From Mycobacterium haemophilum DSM 44634 (GTDB taxonomy: Bacteria > Actinomycetota > Actinomycetes > Mycobacteriales > Mycobacteriaceae), in contig NZ_CP011883.2 of assembly GCF_000340435.2 (NCBI RefSeq), forward strand, positions 4,014,687 through 4,078,686: DNA of 64,000 nucleotides, written 5' to 3'. Of the stretch, positions 8,582 to 16,253 are shown piece by piece. Each line of letters opens with the position of its first letter. Position 1 is the first letter of the stretch. The notes under the pieces are model-generated. The model made no database searches. It was given only the letters and a program-made list of their open reading frames with translations, and was not told the origin of the DNA. A program made the position numbers and the translations under genes.

Positions 8582-9518
8582 TCACCCCACCTGCCCGGCC
8601 CGCGGCCGCCAGTTCCTCGCGCCAATTCTCCGCGCCGATGACGACAGTGACGATATCGGAGCGCGGGAAACTGTCGTAACGCGTGCGCGCGGCGTGGCCC
8701 GCTTCGGCGAGTTCGGCCACCGAATTGTTGCAGGCCAGGGAGTCGCGGGCACGGCAGAGCAACTCGATGACCCGGTCGGCGGCCGGCAGCAGTTGGCCGG
8801 AGTTTCCCTCGCACATCGCACGCACCAGGTCCGGGGCGGTTCCGGCCACCCGGGTGGCGTCACGAAACGATCCTGCCGCCACCGCGAACGCCAGCGGAAC
8901 CTCAGCGGCGGCGACGGCCAGCGCCTCAGCGAGCAGGTGCGGCAGATGCGAGATAACGGCCGCAGCGGCATCGTGCTCGTCGGATTTTGCCGGTACTACC
9001 AGCGCTCCGCAGTCCAACGCCAACGTCATCACCATCGACCACACCTCGGGGTCCACATGGTCGTCCACGCTGACCACCCAGGGAGCCCTGATGAACAACC
9101 CGCCATGCCCGGCGCCCCAACCCGATTGCGCGGTACCGGTCATCGGGTGACCACCGACGAAGCGGGCCAGCAGACCAGCCGAAGCAACCGAGTCCAGCAC
9201 CGCGGTTTTGACGCTGGTGACATCAGTGAGCGGACAGTTAGGCGCCAATTCGCGAATGTGGGCGAGCATGGTCGGCAATGCCGGCATCGGTACGGCCAGC
9301 ACGATCAACGCGTCGGTGTCCGCGGCACGAGCCAACGCGTCAGCGAGTTCGGTGGTGGCGTCAAAACCGTCGGAGCGGGCGCCCTGTGCGCCTTCCACTG
9401 AGCGGTTGTAGCCGAAGACCTCACGACCGGTCGCCGCCGTGGCCCGCATGATCGACCCGCCGATCAATCCCAGCCCAAGCACGCACACCGGTCGCCCCGC
9501 CGCAGTCCCAGCCACCAT
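8544..9518 (-). CDS. tyrA: Prephenate dehydrogenase
   Basis: 324 aa. The N-terminal Rossmann motif GLGLIGGS (14-21) binds NAD(P). The HPMTGTAQSGW segment holds the catalytic His of prephenate dehydrogenases, and a helical dimerisation domain follows. The enzyme converts prephenate to 4-hydroxyphenylpyruvate on the tyrosine pathway. It corresponds to Mtb Rv3754. The C-terminus runs 38 bp into the convergent Rv3755c-type gene and is slightly longer than in Mtb. Confidence 0.93.
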   Translation of the reverse strand: MVAGTAAGRPVCVLGLGLIGGSIMRATAATGREVFGYNRSVEGAQGARSDGFDATTELADALARAADTDALIVLAVPMPALPTMLAHIRELAPNCPLTDVTSVKTAVLDSVASAGLLARFVGGHPMTGTAQSGWGAGHGGLFIRAPWVVSVDDHVDPEVWSMVMTLALDCGALVVPAKSDEHDAAAAVISHLPHLLAEALAVAAAEVPLAFAVAAGSFRDATRVAGTAPDLVRAMCEGNSGQLLPAADRVIELLCRARDSLACNNSVAELAEAGHAARTRYDSFPRSDIVTVVIGAENWREELAAAGRAGGVIRSALPSLDSPR

Positions 9519-9619
9519 CCAAGGTTGGCACAGTTGGCGGGTCGCGGTGCCCTTAGGGGCCGTCGGTCACGAGTGGTCATCTGGTCAAGGGGCCCAGTCG
9601 GCGACTAGCGTAGGCGCCC

Positions 9620-10141
9620 ATGGGAGCACAACGGGCGTCGGCGAAAGGCCCGGCGCCGGACACGCCGGACGGTTTCGGCGTTGCGGTGGTGCGAGAAGAG
9701 GGCCAGTGGCGCTGTTCTGCGATGGCCGCCAAGTCGCTGACGAGCCTGACGGCAGCCGAGACCGAACTGCGTGAGCTGCGGAGTGCGGGAGCAGTCTTTG
9801 GTCTCCTGGACGTCGACGACGAATTCTTTGTCATCCTGCGCCCGGCACCGTCCGGGACCAGGTTGCTGCTGTCGGACGCCACCGCTGCGCTGGACTACGA
9901 CATCGCCGCCGAAGTTTTGGACAACTTAGACGCCGAAATCGATCCCGAGGACCTCGAAGATGCGGACCCCTTTGAGGAAGGCGACTTGGGATTGCTGTCC
10001 GATGTGGGGCTACCGGAGGCGGTGCTGGGGGTCATCCTCGATCAGACCGACCTGTACGCCGACGAGCAACTGGGCCGCATCGCCCGTGAGATGGGCTTCG
10101 CCGAGCAGCTGTCGGCGGTGATCGACCGCCTCGGTCGGTGA
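9620..10141 (+). CDS. TadA-associated acidic conserved protein (Rv3753c type)
   Basis: 173 aa, very acidic in the second half (DAEIDPEDLEDADPFEEGDLG). It matches the family annotated as tRNA adenosine deaminase-associated protein, always found next to tadA in actinobacteria. The early part contains VAVVREEGQWRCSAM and VFGLLDVDDEFFVILRPAP. A physical or regulatory link with TadA is plausible from gene pairing, but no catalytic motif is visible. tadA follows 81 bp downstream. Confidence 0.86.
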   Translation: MGAQRASAKGPAPDTPDGFGVAVVREEGQWRCSAMAAKSLTSLTAAETELRELRSAGAVFGLLDVDDEFFVILRPAPSGTRLLLSDATAALDYDIAAEVLDNLDAEIDPEDLEDADPFEEGDLGLLSDVGLPEAVLGVILDQTDLYADEQLGRIAREMGFAEQLSAVIDRLGR

Positions 10142-10222
10142 CCGCAAGCGCGGCCGTGGCGATCGCAAGCGCGGCGAAGCCGGGCGCAGCGGGTCGCCAC
10201 TAATGGCGACGCCGGGCGCAGC

Positions 10223-10681
10223 GTGACCACTGACGAAGATTTGATCCGTGCTGCACTGAGGGTCGCCGCGACGGCGGGGCCGCGCGATGTACCGATTGGG
10301 GCGGTGGTCCTCGGCGCCGATGGAACCGAACTCGCCCGGGCGGTAAATGCCCGTGAGGCCCTTGGTGATCCCACCGCGCACGCCGAGATCTTGGCAATGC
10401 GGACGGCGGCCGGTGTGCTCGGTGACGGGTGGCGGTTGGAGGGGACCACGCTGGCGGTCACCGTCGAACCGTGCACCATGTGCGCGGGTGCGCTGGTCCT
10501 GGCACGTATCGAGCGGCTGGTGTTCGGGGCCTGGGAACCCAAGACCGGAGCGGTCGGATCGCTGTGGGATGTGGTCCGCGACCGCCGGCTCAACCATCGC
10601 CCGGCAGTGCGCGGCGGAGTGCTTGCTCAGGAGTGCGCGGCACCACTGGAGGCATTCTTCGCCCGCCAGCGATTGGGGTGA
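10223..10681 (+). CDS. tadA: tRNA-specific adenosine deaminase TadA-type cytidine deaminase-fold enzyme
   Basis: 152 aa from a GTG, equal in length to Mtb Rv3752c as recalled. The zinc and catalytic residues are H53 and E55 in HAEI, and C84 and C87 in PCTMC. The GDGWRLEGTTLAVTVEPCTMCAGALVLARI block is typical of TadA, which converts A34 to inosine in tRNA-Arg(ACG). Context (partner gene upstream, tRNA-Ser downstream) is the same as in Mtb. Confidence 0.9.
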   Translation: MTTDEDLIRAALRVAATAGPRDVPIGAVVLGADGTELARAVNAREALGDPTAHAEILAMRTAAGVLGDGWRLEGTTLAVTVEPCTMCAGALVLARIERLVFGAWEPKTGAVGSLWDVVRDRRLNHRPAVRGGVLAQECAAPLEAFFARQRLG

Positions 10682-10710
10682 GGGGCCGCTGGTTCGGTAA
10701 GCTGCTCGAC

Positions 10711-10800
10711 GGTGGCGTGTCCGAGCGGCCTAAGGAGCACGCCTCGAAAGCGTGTGACGGCAAACACCGTCCGAGGGTTCAAATCCCTCCGCCACCGCCA
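10711..10800 (+). tRNA. serX: tRNA-Ser (anticodon CGA)
   Basis: A type II tRNA with a long variable arm. The acceptor stem GGTGGCG pairs with CGCCACC, followed by discriminator G and an encoded CCA (10798-10800). The anticodon stem CACGC/GCGTG encloses the loop CTCGAAA, with CGA at 10745-10747. The T arm is GAGGGTTCAAATCCCTC. The 3' half serves as the attachment site of the element that follows. Confidence 0.96.
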
Positions 10801-10801
10801 A
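10775..10801 (+). repeat. attL: left copy of 27-bp attachment-site direct repeat
   Basis: This 27-bp block from the T-arm of tRNA-Ser through the CCA recurs exactly at 13545-13571. It keeps the tRNA intact, as expected for tyrosine-recombinase integration into a tRNA 3' end. Confidence 0.9.
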
Positions 10802-10834
10802 ATTTTCTGCCGTATTTGTGCAGCTAGACAGCCC

Positions 10835-11085
10835 CTATCCGTTGACTTCTTGTAGCCGCCGGACCCGCCTTGGATCCCGTTTGGACACACTTTTCCGGTG
10901 GGCCGCGTCCAAAGCATTGCCAACCTTGTCCAGATCGGTATCGAACAGATCGGCATAGGTCCGCAAAGTGACTTGTGGATTGTCATGGCCGAGCATCCTG
11001 CCGACCGCCAGCACGTTCGCCCCGGCGCTGATGATCGCCGAGTACGTCGAGTGAATGGCCGCCGTATGACGTAGGTCGTGAGGGT
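10835..11085 (-). pseudogene. Tyrosine recombinase (phage integrase), C-terminal fragment
   Basis: Reading from about 11085 to the TAG at 10835-10837 gives HPHDLRHTAAIHSTYSAIIS, then a glycine-rich helix and VGRMLGHDNPQV, and finally TLRTYADLF. These are the catalytic R-H box, the second His and the catalytic Tyr of integrases of the phage family. An in-frame TAA stands immediately before the HPHDLRHT segment, so the N-terminal and core-binding parts (about 300 residues) are lost. The fragment ends 34 bp from the tRNA, the normal place for an integrase gene at attL. Confidence 0.85.
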
Positions 11086-11122
11086 GTTATCCGCGCCGGG
11101 TCTAGCACTAGTCTCGGTCCTT

Positions 11123-11650
11123 GTGGACTGGGGAAATGTGCCGGCCTGGGTCGCAGCATTCATTTCAACCGCCTTCGGGCTTTTGTCATGGCGGTCGTCG
11201 AGAATGTCAAAGGCAAAGCGAAAGCAAGCCGCCGACGCAGCTGACCGGGCCGAAAGGGCAGCTAACGCGGCCAAGCAGCTAGCGGAGCAGGCTAAGCGGT
11301 CCGCCGAGGCTCATGAGACGCAGGCGCGGCTTGCAGAAGCAAAGCTCACCGCAAAAGAGCAGTCCCCTTGGGTTATCGAATCGATCCCGGGGGCACCCAA
11401 CTGCCTCCTACGAAACAAGACCGACACGTCGAAGTATTGCGTCACGGCGACTGGCGAGGCTGTGCGAGGCTTCGTTGACACAGATGACGACGTGGTTCCT
11501 GTTATCGAACGCGGCGACACGGTAGAACTCGATGTCATTCGGGTTCTTCAGCCAATCGATCAGCGTGTGACCGTTGGGTGGTACCGGGATGGTGACTGTC
11601 AAGGCGAACAGATGTCTAAGGCCTATCAACTACCCCCAGGTGGCAACTAA
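11123..11650 (+). CDS. Hypothetical membrane-anchored coiled-coil protein in tRNA-Ser element
   Basis: About 175 aa from the GTG at 11123 (an earlier GTG at 11078 is also in frame). A single N-terminal hydrophobic helix (VPAWVAAFISTAFGLLSW) is followed by a basic patch. Then comes an Ala/Glu/Lys/Arg-rich coiled coil of roughly 55 residues (KQAADAADRAERAANAAKQL...) and a compact C-terminal beta-rich domain (about 95-170) ending in GWYRDGDCQGEQMSKAYQLP. No family recognised. The layout suggests a protein tethered to the membrane with a cytosolic head. Start is uncertain. Confidence 0.6.
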   Translation: MDWGNVPAWVAAFISTAFGLLSWRSSRMSKAKRKQAADAADRAERAANAAKQLAEQAKRSAEAHETQARLAEAKLTAKEQSPWVIESIPGAPNCLLRNKTDTSKYCVTATGEAVRGFVDTDDDVVPVIERGDTVELDVIRVLQPIDQRVTVGWYRDGDCQGEQMSKAYQLPPGGN

Positions 11651-11950
11651 CCAATTAGCCAGTTCCACCTCGTGGTCCTCGGCCCCGCGCCCGTGCTGAA
11701 CCGCTGGCGGAAAAGTGCAACGACGTGACGACAGATCGGGGTTGGGGTACGTGATCGACGCCGTTACCAAGGCCGGTTGCCGCTGTGGGGTGTGTCGGGC
11801 GGAGACGGCTGGCCACTGTACAGGCGATGGCCACGGTGTTACAAAATGGGCTACCTGACAAGTTGGGATCTAGCACGAGTGGCTAGTGTGACACGTGAGG
11901 CAGGTGGTAGTTGACACGCTGGCATCCGTAGGCATACGTTTGGCATTACC
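11651..11950. other. Intergenic stretch inside the element, no supported gene
   Basis: Only short antisense open frames with poor composition occur here. It leads into the hairpin terminator at 11951-11990. Nothing else recognisable. Confidence 0.5.
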
Positions 11951-11990
11951 AACCCAGTCCTTTCCGTAGGGCTGGGTCTTTTCTTTCTCT
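11951..11990 (+). terminator. Intrinsic terminator-like hairpin with T-rich tail
   Basis: The stem CCCAGtCCT / AGGgCTGGG (one T-G mismatch) with loop TTCCGT is followed directly by TCTTTTCTTTCTCTT. A classical hairpin plus T tract is uncommon in mycobacterial chromosomes and fits a foreign element. It would end transcripts from the coiled-coil gene upstream and insulate the NYN gene, whose start lies about 55 bp downstream. Confidence 0.65.
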
Positions 11991-12044
11991 TGGGCGATGT
12001 CGCGTTCTCTGGGCAATGTCGCGCTTCACGCTAACGTTACCGAT

Positions 12045-12773
12045 GTGAAAGTTGGCGTCTATGTTGACGCGTTCAACCTCTACTACGGCATGCGGGGACA
12101 CTGTGGCCGCGGGACGGCGGGCTGGCGCTGGCTAGACATACGGGCGTTAGCCGCCGATCTTTGCCGATGGCACGGCGCCGCAGTTGAACGCATCGTGTAC
12201 TGCACTGCTTACGTTGACCAGACTGATAATCTCGGGGCTTTTGCAGACCAATCCGTCTACATCAAGGCGCTCCGCGAGCACGGTTCTATCGATGTCTTGG
12301 AGCTGGGCTACTACGTGGCTTGGCCGAAGAGGTTGCCACTCGCTGAGGAGCTACCCGATGGTCGCGCCAAATTGGTTGTGCCGTCAGGCGCCGAGACCTG
12401 GAAGGGCCTCCCGATCACCAGGGTCACTAACGCGAACGACGATGTGTTCATGGTGACGGTTCGAAACCGTGAGGAGAAAGGCTCCGACGTTAACGTCGCG
12501 ACACATCTTCTTGCTGACATCTTTCGCGGTGATGTCGAGGCCGCAATCGTCATCTCAAATGACTCTGATCTCGCTCTGCCCCTGTCGATTGCGCGGTCGA
12601 TGGTTCCGGTCGGGACGGTGAACCCGGGCGCTAAACCTCTCGCGGGTGCCCTCAAAGGCGACCGAAATGAAGGGCCTGGCCACCATTGGTGGCGAAAGCT
12701 ATGCGACCAGGACTATTACAACCACCAGATGCCCAATCCTGTGGGCCCGTTCTACCGACCCATCGGCTGGTAG
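12045..12773 (+). CDS. NYN-domain (LabA/DUF88-like) putative endoribonuclease
   Basis: 242 aa from the GTG at 12045, where the domain begins at once (MKVGVYVDAFNLYYGMRG); an ATG at 11997 is an alternative. The NYN/PIN-type acidic residues are visible: D in YVDAFNLYYG, the KGSDVNVATHLLADIF segment, and the NDSDL motif in AIVISNDSDLALPL. Such proteins are Mg-dependent RNases of the PIN-like superfamily and are frequent in defence islands and prophage remnants. The C-terminal ~45 residues are Trp/Tyr/Pro-rich. It is the best-preserved cargo gene of the element. RNase activity is inferred from the fold. Confidence 0.8.
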   Translation: MKVGVYVDAFNLYYGMRGHCGRGTAGWRWLDIRALAADLCRWHGAAVERIVYCTAYVDQTDNLGAFADQSVYIKALREHGSIDVLELGYYVAWPKRLPLAEELPDGRAKLVVPSGAETWKGLPITRVTNANDDVFMVTVRNREEKGSDVNVATHLLADIFRGDVEAAIVISNDSDLALPLSIARSMVPVGTVNPGAKPLAGALKGDRNEGPGHHWWRKLCDQDYYNHQMPNPVGPFYRPIGW

Positions 12774-12976
12774 GTGGGCACGATCGCCTGCTCGCTAGAC
12801 CGGAACGCCTGGGTCAGGTGCCCGGGCCATGCCTAGCCGACATCAGTCGGCGGAGCTGACGCTATCGATTCTGTCGTCGCCATAATACACGTCTCTGAAC
12901 CGGCCACCGGACAGTTCGGAACACGCCACATGTCTGTGATCCCTCTATAGCAAGGAAGCGATCTACCATCCCGCGT

Positions 12977-13153
12977 ATGGGTGAGCATGAGACCTGCCCC
13001 AACTGTCATGAGGGCACGTTGGAACCAGAGCAACAGGGTCGTGTCGCCGACGACAGTATCGAGATTCGGGTGATGGTGCCGACCTGCCCGAAGTGCGGGT
13101 GGAGCGTGACCAAGATGCGATGTCTGGCGTCCCGTCGTGAAACGCAACGGTGA
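12977..13153 (+). CDS. Small zinc-ribbon-like protein
   Basis: 58 aa from the ATG at 12977. Two CxxC pairs, TCPNCHEGTL at the N-terminus and TCPKCGWSVTK about 30 residues later, make a probable zinc ribbon; an acidic segment lies between them. No strong ribosome site is close (AAGGAAG at about 12951 is 20 bp away). A 115-codon frame on the opposite strand (12963-13310, starting MTLDTFRCPAK) overlaps it completely and also looks somewhat protein-like. Both cannot be equally constrained. I favour the zinc-ribbon ORF because of the paired CxxC motifs. Confidence 0.45.
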   Translation: MGEHETCPNCHEGTLEPEQQGRVADDSIEIRVMVPTCPKCGWSVTKMRCLASRRETQR

Positions 13154-13544
13154 AGGCATCGATGTCGCCGAAGTGGTCTGCGACGGTCTTGATGGGATGC
13201 CAAGCGTTGGGGTCGTCAGAGTCGCCTTCAAGGCGCAACCACATGGAGCATCCCACAAGACAGCGGTGGTGCAGATCCTTCGCAGGGCAGCGGAAGGTGT
13301 CGAGCGTCATCGGGGGCGGCAACTCCTTTCTACTTGGTCGGGGACTTCATGCCGACCACGGTAGTAAAAGAGGATCGCTCTACACGCCACAGAAACTGCG
13401 GGCGGCGATCCCCCTAAAGGCGCTTCCGTGGACACACTTTGGACACAAACTCGCCTGAATCACAGATAGCCAACGTGAATTATGGCGATGTAGTTATCCA
13501 GTTCAAGCGTGATTTCACGCCTTTTGGCCAGGGTAGCTGAATAG
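13154..13544. other. Right end of the tRNA-Ser element, no firm gene
   Basis: The 5' part of the minus-strand frame 12963-13310 (LVGCSMWLRLEGDSDDPN, AFTVAFHDGTPD) lies here and might be a real or decayed small gene. The remaining 230 bp to the right repeat holds no convincing frame. Confidence 0.4.
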
Positions 13545-13571
13545 GGGTTCAAATCCCTCCGCCACCGCCAA
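13545..13571 (+). repeat. attR: right copy of the 27-bp repeat
   Basis: Exact copy of 10775-10801, i.e. T-arm to CCA of tRNA-Ser without the rest of a tRNA. It marks the right junction of the element; the GDPD-like gene ends 52 bp beyond. Confidence 0.9.
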
Positions 13572-13622
13572 TTGCCAGCGAGAAATCGCCGGAGCGTTAT
13601 GTGCGCGACGCCGCTAGCTCAG

Positions 13623-14576
13623 TTACCGCCGGGCTTGGCCATCGCGCCACTGTTGGACCGCTCGAGGAGAGTCCACAAGCACAGCGTCGAGTCCGACTTT
13701 CTTAGCAAGCTGGTAGTCGTCGGCTGTTTTCACGGCGAAACCCATGACTTTCATCCCGGGCTGCGATTTGAAGCACTCGACGGCGGCCGGGTCCCACAAA
13801 TCAGCGTTCACCTGAGACACACCGGTCCCCAAGGTGAATTTTTCGGTGACGGTGACATCGCGATGCAGTTCAAATCCTGCCCACTTGCCTGCCTCGGGTG
13901 CTGGGTCGCAGCGACGGTTCAACGCCATGTTGAGCAGGCGCTGGCGGGTGGTATCGCGACTTTCGGCGACCCGCAGTCCCTGCTGCTGAGAAGCCGCGTT
14001 GGTGATGTCAGCATCGGTGGAGTAGATGGTCGACCGCGGGGCAGCGCCCGTCCTGGTCAACACCTCCGCGACCGCGGAGACCAGCGGCTGCGCCGGTGTC
14101 TGCTTGAGATCGAGAAACAGCGTCATATCCGGCGGGACCACGGCGATGGCTTGCTCTAACGTCGGTATCGGCGTGGCCCGCTGGCGGTACGGATAGCCAT
14201 CGACGCCTGGCTCGGTGAAGTTCCACCCCGCGTTGAGCTGCTGCAGTTGCTGGGCCGTCTTGGCATTCACAGGTCCCGTGCCGTCGGTTAACGTCGCCAG
14301 ATCAGCCGGTCGATACAACACCGGCACCCCATCGCTGCTGGCCTGCACGGTCAGCCACACACCATCCACGCCAGATGCGACCGCGTTGGTGATCGCCGCG
14401 ACGGTATTTTCCGGGAAATCGCCGGTACCCCCGCGGTGCGCGATGATCAGCGGCTCGTCAACTGGGACAGGCGGCGAAGCATCCGCCACACCGCAAGTCC
14501 CTCCCAAGGCGATCACCAGCGCCGCCGCACCCAACACAGCCGTCTTCAACCCGAGATTCCCTTCCCGCGTTCCCAC
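13623..14576 (-). CDS. Secreted glycerophosphodiester phosphodiesterase-like protein with degenerate active site
   Basis: 317 aa from a GTG; a TTG at 14547-14549 with AAGGGAA in front may be the true start. The signal peptide (KTAVLGAAALVIALGGTCGVADA) predicts export. The GDPD TIM barrel begins with IIAHRGGTGDFPENTVAAI, so the first His-Arg and the PENT Glu are present. The usual E-x-D metal pair and the T-x-DG-x-x-V-x-x-HD segment are replaced by GVWLTVQASSDGVPVLYRP. The Glu, Asp and catalytic HD are therefore gone. It may bind rather than cleave lipids, or act by altered chemistry. Confidence 0.82.
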   Translation of the reverse strand: MGTREGNLGLKTAVLGAAALVIALGGTCGVADASPPVPVDEPLIIAHRGGTGDFPENTVAAITNAVASGVDGVWLTVQASSDGVPVLYRPADLATLTDGTGPVNAKTAQQLQQLNAGWNFTEPGVDGYPYRQRATPIPTLEQAIAVVPPDMTLFLDLKQTPAQPLVSAVAEVLTRTGAAPRSTIYSTDADITNAASQQQGLRVAESRDTTRQRLLNMALNRRCDPAPEAGKWAGFELHRDVTVTEKFTLGTGVSQVNADLWDPAAVECFKSQPGMKVMGFAVKTADDYQLAKKVGLDAVLVDSPRAVQQWRDGQARR

Positions 14577-14664
14577 CCTGCTAGCGGACGACTAAGCATC
14601 CACTAGAGCCGCCGACCAAGCAACAACCAACACCGCGTGCGGCTCAACCGGCGAGGTCTAGCTG

Positions 14665-15057
14665 CTAGTGCTGCAGAGGCTGCGGCTGTGGGGCACCCCC
14701 ATAACCCAGTTGGGCGGCGGTGTAACGAGCGGCTTCGGTGATGGGTACGGCATACACCGCGGTGCCGTAGGCGTAGATCTCGGTCCACACGTCGCCGAGC
14801 TCCGTCGTGTCGAAGCGCATCCCGACGATCGCGTTGCCGCCTTTGTTACGTGTTTCGCTCATCAGCCGTCCCATTGCCTCGTTGCGGCTCTCGGCCAGGT
14901 TTTTAGTCATGCCCTGCAGCTCGCCGCCGAACATCGATTTGAATCCAGCACCGAACTGGGAGAAAGCATTTCGCGACCGGACGGTGAGGCCAAAGACTTC
15001 GCCGCAGACGCGTTGGATCTCCCAACCGGGAATGTCATTGGTAGTGACGACGAGCAC
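14665..15057 (-). CDS. YbjQ/UPF0145 family protein
   Basis: 130 aa. It carries the YbjQ pattern: a short N-terminal strand (MLVVTTNDIPGWEI), GEVFGLTVRSRNAFSQFGAGFKSMFGGEL, a helical region with NEAMGRLMSETRNKGGNAIVGMRFDT and a beta C-terminal half. The family forms pentameric, possibly metal-binding rings of unknown function. The Gly/Pro/Gln tail is unstructured. It follows the GDPD-like gene on the same strand with an 88-bp gap. Confidence 0.85.
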   Translation of the reverse strand: MLVVTTNDIPGWEIQRVCGEVFGLTVRSRNAFSQFGAGFKSMFGGELQGMTKNLAESRNEAMGRLMSETRNKGGNAIVGMRFDTTELGDVWTEIYAYGTAVYAVPITEAARYTAAQLGYGGAPQPQPLQH

Positions 15058-15317
15058 CGGACAACCTTTCTGCAGAAAAGAGATTGGGCTGGTTCCCGCT
15101 GCAGAGTACCGTCCCGTTTCGGCAATTGCTTGTTCTGCGGCGCGCTGAGAGCACCGGGTCTATCGCACCCGCACTCACCGGCGACGCGGCGGGGGCGTCG
15201 AATGCGTGGGCGTCGGCTGGATCGCGGCCCACCGGCGGATTCGTCGCGACGGTGCTGCAAACCACGATGGCCCCGCTCTTCGGTCCTGCGTCCGACGCGC
15301 AGATACCGAACTAGTGC

Positions 15318-15510
15318 CGGCGACGGCCCTCGCAACAGTGCTGGCTCCCGCATCCTGACGTTCGTGGGTGGTTCCCGATCACGATCCCGGCATGGATCTT
15401 CCTCGGGGGCTGGTTTCTGGCAGCGGGGTCGCGTTCTTCGCCCATATCGGTGGCTTCGTCTTTGGGCGATCGTGGCGATCGTTCGCAGCCGCAGTGGACT
15501 TCATGGTCTA
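15318..15510 (+). pseudogene. Rhomboid-family intramembrane protease remnant
   Basis: Three frame-shifted pieces of the C-terminal rhomboid core can be read: SRILTFV (about 15341-15361), RGWFPITIPAWIFLGGWFL (about 15364-15420) and GVAFFAHIGGFVFG (about 15426-15467). The last includes the AHxxGFxxG motif with the catalytic-dyad His. The N-terminal helices and the GxS serine motif are missing. The rest of 15058-15587 shows no supported gene. Confidence 0.6.
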
Positions 15511-15587
15511 GGAGCCCGCTGAGGCAGGCCGTAAAGTGTTACTACGCAACAAGTTCCGCGGCACAGTACCGGTTATCTCCGGCGCGT

Positions 15588-16028
15588 TCAAATGCCTAGC
15601 GACGGCGGCGGCACCCAACCATCCACCAGCAGCGGAAGGGAGATCGCTCCGCTGCCACAAGTCACCACGATCACCCAACGGCCATCGAAAGGCAGGGTTA
15701 CTTCGATCGCGAAGAAAGCGAACCCCGGGAACATGCCGATGGCGACTTCTGGCACCTCGAAGCGTCGGTATTGGGGCACTTCGTCAAGCTTCGGAGGCAT
15801 AATCTCGACGTCAAGCCGACGGTCCCCATCGCTGGCCTCAGCCTCAGCCTGAGTCAGCACCACAAGCACAAACCGGGCCGCCCGATCAGGCCCGACCGTA
15901 TACCTGGACAGCACGCCGCCCTGCACATTGAGTTTGTTATCTACGGTCGCAGCCGCCTCGGCAAGGAAGGCCCCGGTAACGATCACATCAACGAACCTAC
16001 CGCGCACCCCCGACTGACCATTCGACAA
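15588..16028 (-). CDS. Conserved hypothetical protein, beta-rich (DUF6941-like)
   Basis: 146 aa. It opens with an alternating hydrophobic strand (FVDVIVTGAFLAEAAATVDNKLNVQGGVLSRY), then ARFVLVVLTQAEAEASDGD and FAFFAIEVTLPFDGRWVIVV, and reads like a small beta-sandwich. There is no signal peptide or membrane helix. I recognise it only as the type of actinobacterial protein grouped under DUF6941. No function can be assigned, and it stands alone between the rhomboid remnant and the PE gene. Confidence 0.65.
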   Translation of the reverse strand: MSNGQSGVRGRFVDVIVTGAFLAEAAATVDNKLNVQGGVLSRYTVGPDRAARFVLVVLTQAEAEASDGDRRLDVEIMPPKLDEVPQYRRFEVPEVAIGMFPGFAFFAIEVTLPFDGRWVIVVTCGSGAISLPLLVDGWVPPPSLGI

Positions 16029-16253
16029 AGGTCAGCACCCGCTAAACGTGATGCCAGGTGTGTCAACCGCCACATCATTGCACTCTTCTACTTTCGTAGA
16101 CGAAAATTATTACCTATTGCTAGTATTGCAGAATTGTTTGCTCCGCGATCTCACCGGTGACCAGCGGGGCGCTGTTTCACCCTGACGGCATCGGTGGCGT
16201 GGGAGCCAAGCGTGTTCACACAGCGGCCGCAGGTACGGGAGGTAGGTACGCCA

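Larger units (their letters stand above)
10775..13571. mobile_element. 2.8-kb integrated element remnant in tRNA-Ser(CGA)
   Basis: The segment between the two 27-bp repeats carries an integrase fragment next to the tRNA, three accessory ORFs and a terminator. It is absent of essential genes and its base and codon usage look less mycobacterial (more A/T at third positions) than in the flanks. Mtb also has integrase-like remnants (Rv3751) at the same tRNA, so the site is a recurrent insertion hotspot. With the integrase truncated the element is probably immobile. Confidence 0.85.

Noticed and set aside
10142..10222. Short GC-rich repeats (CCGGGCGCAGCG twice, CGCAAGCGCGGC twice) as a CRISPR or regulatory array
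   Set aside because: Only two imperfect copies within 80 bp, a common feature of mycobacterial intergenic DNA; no CRISPR array is present anywhere in the window.
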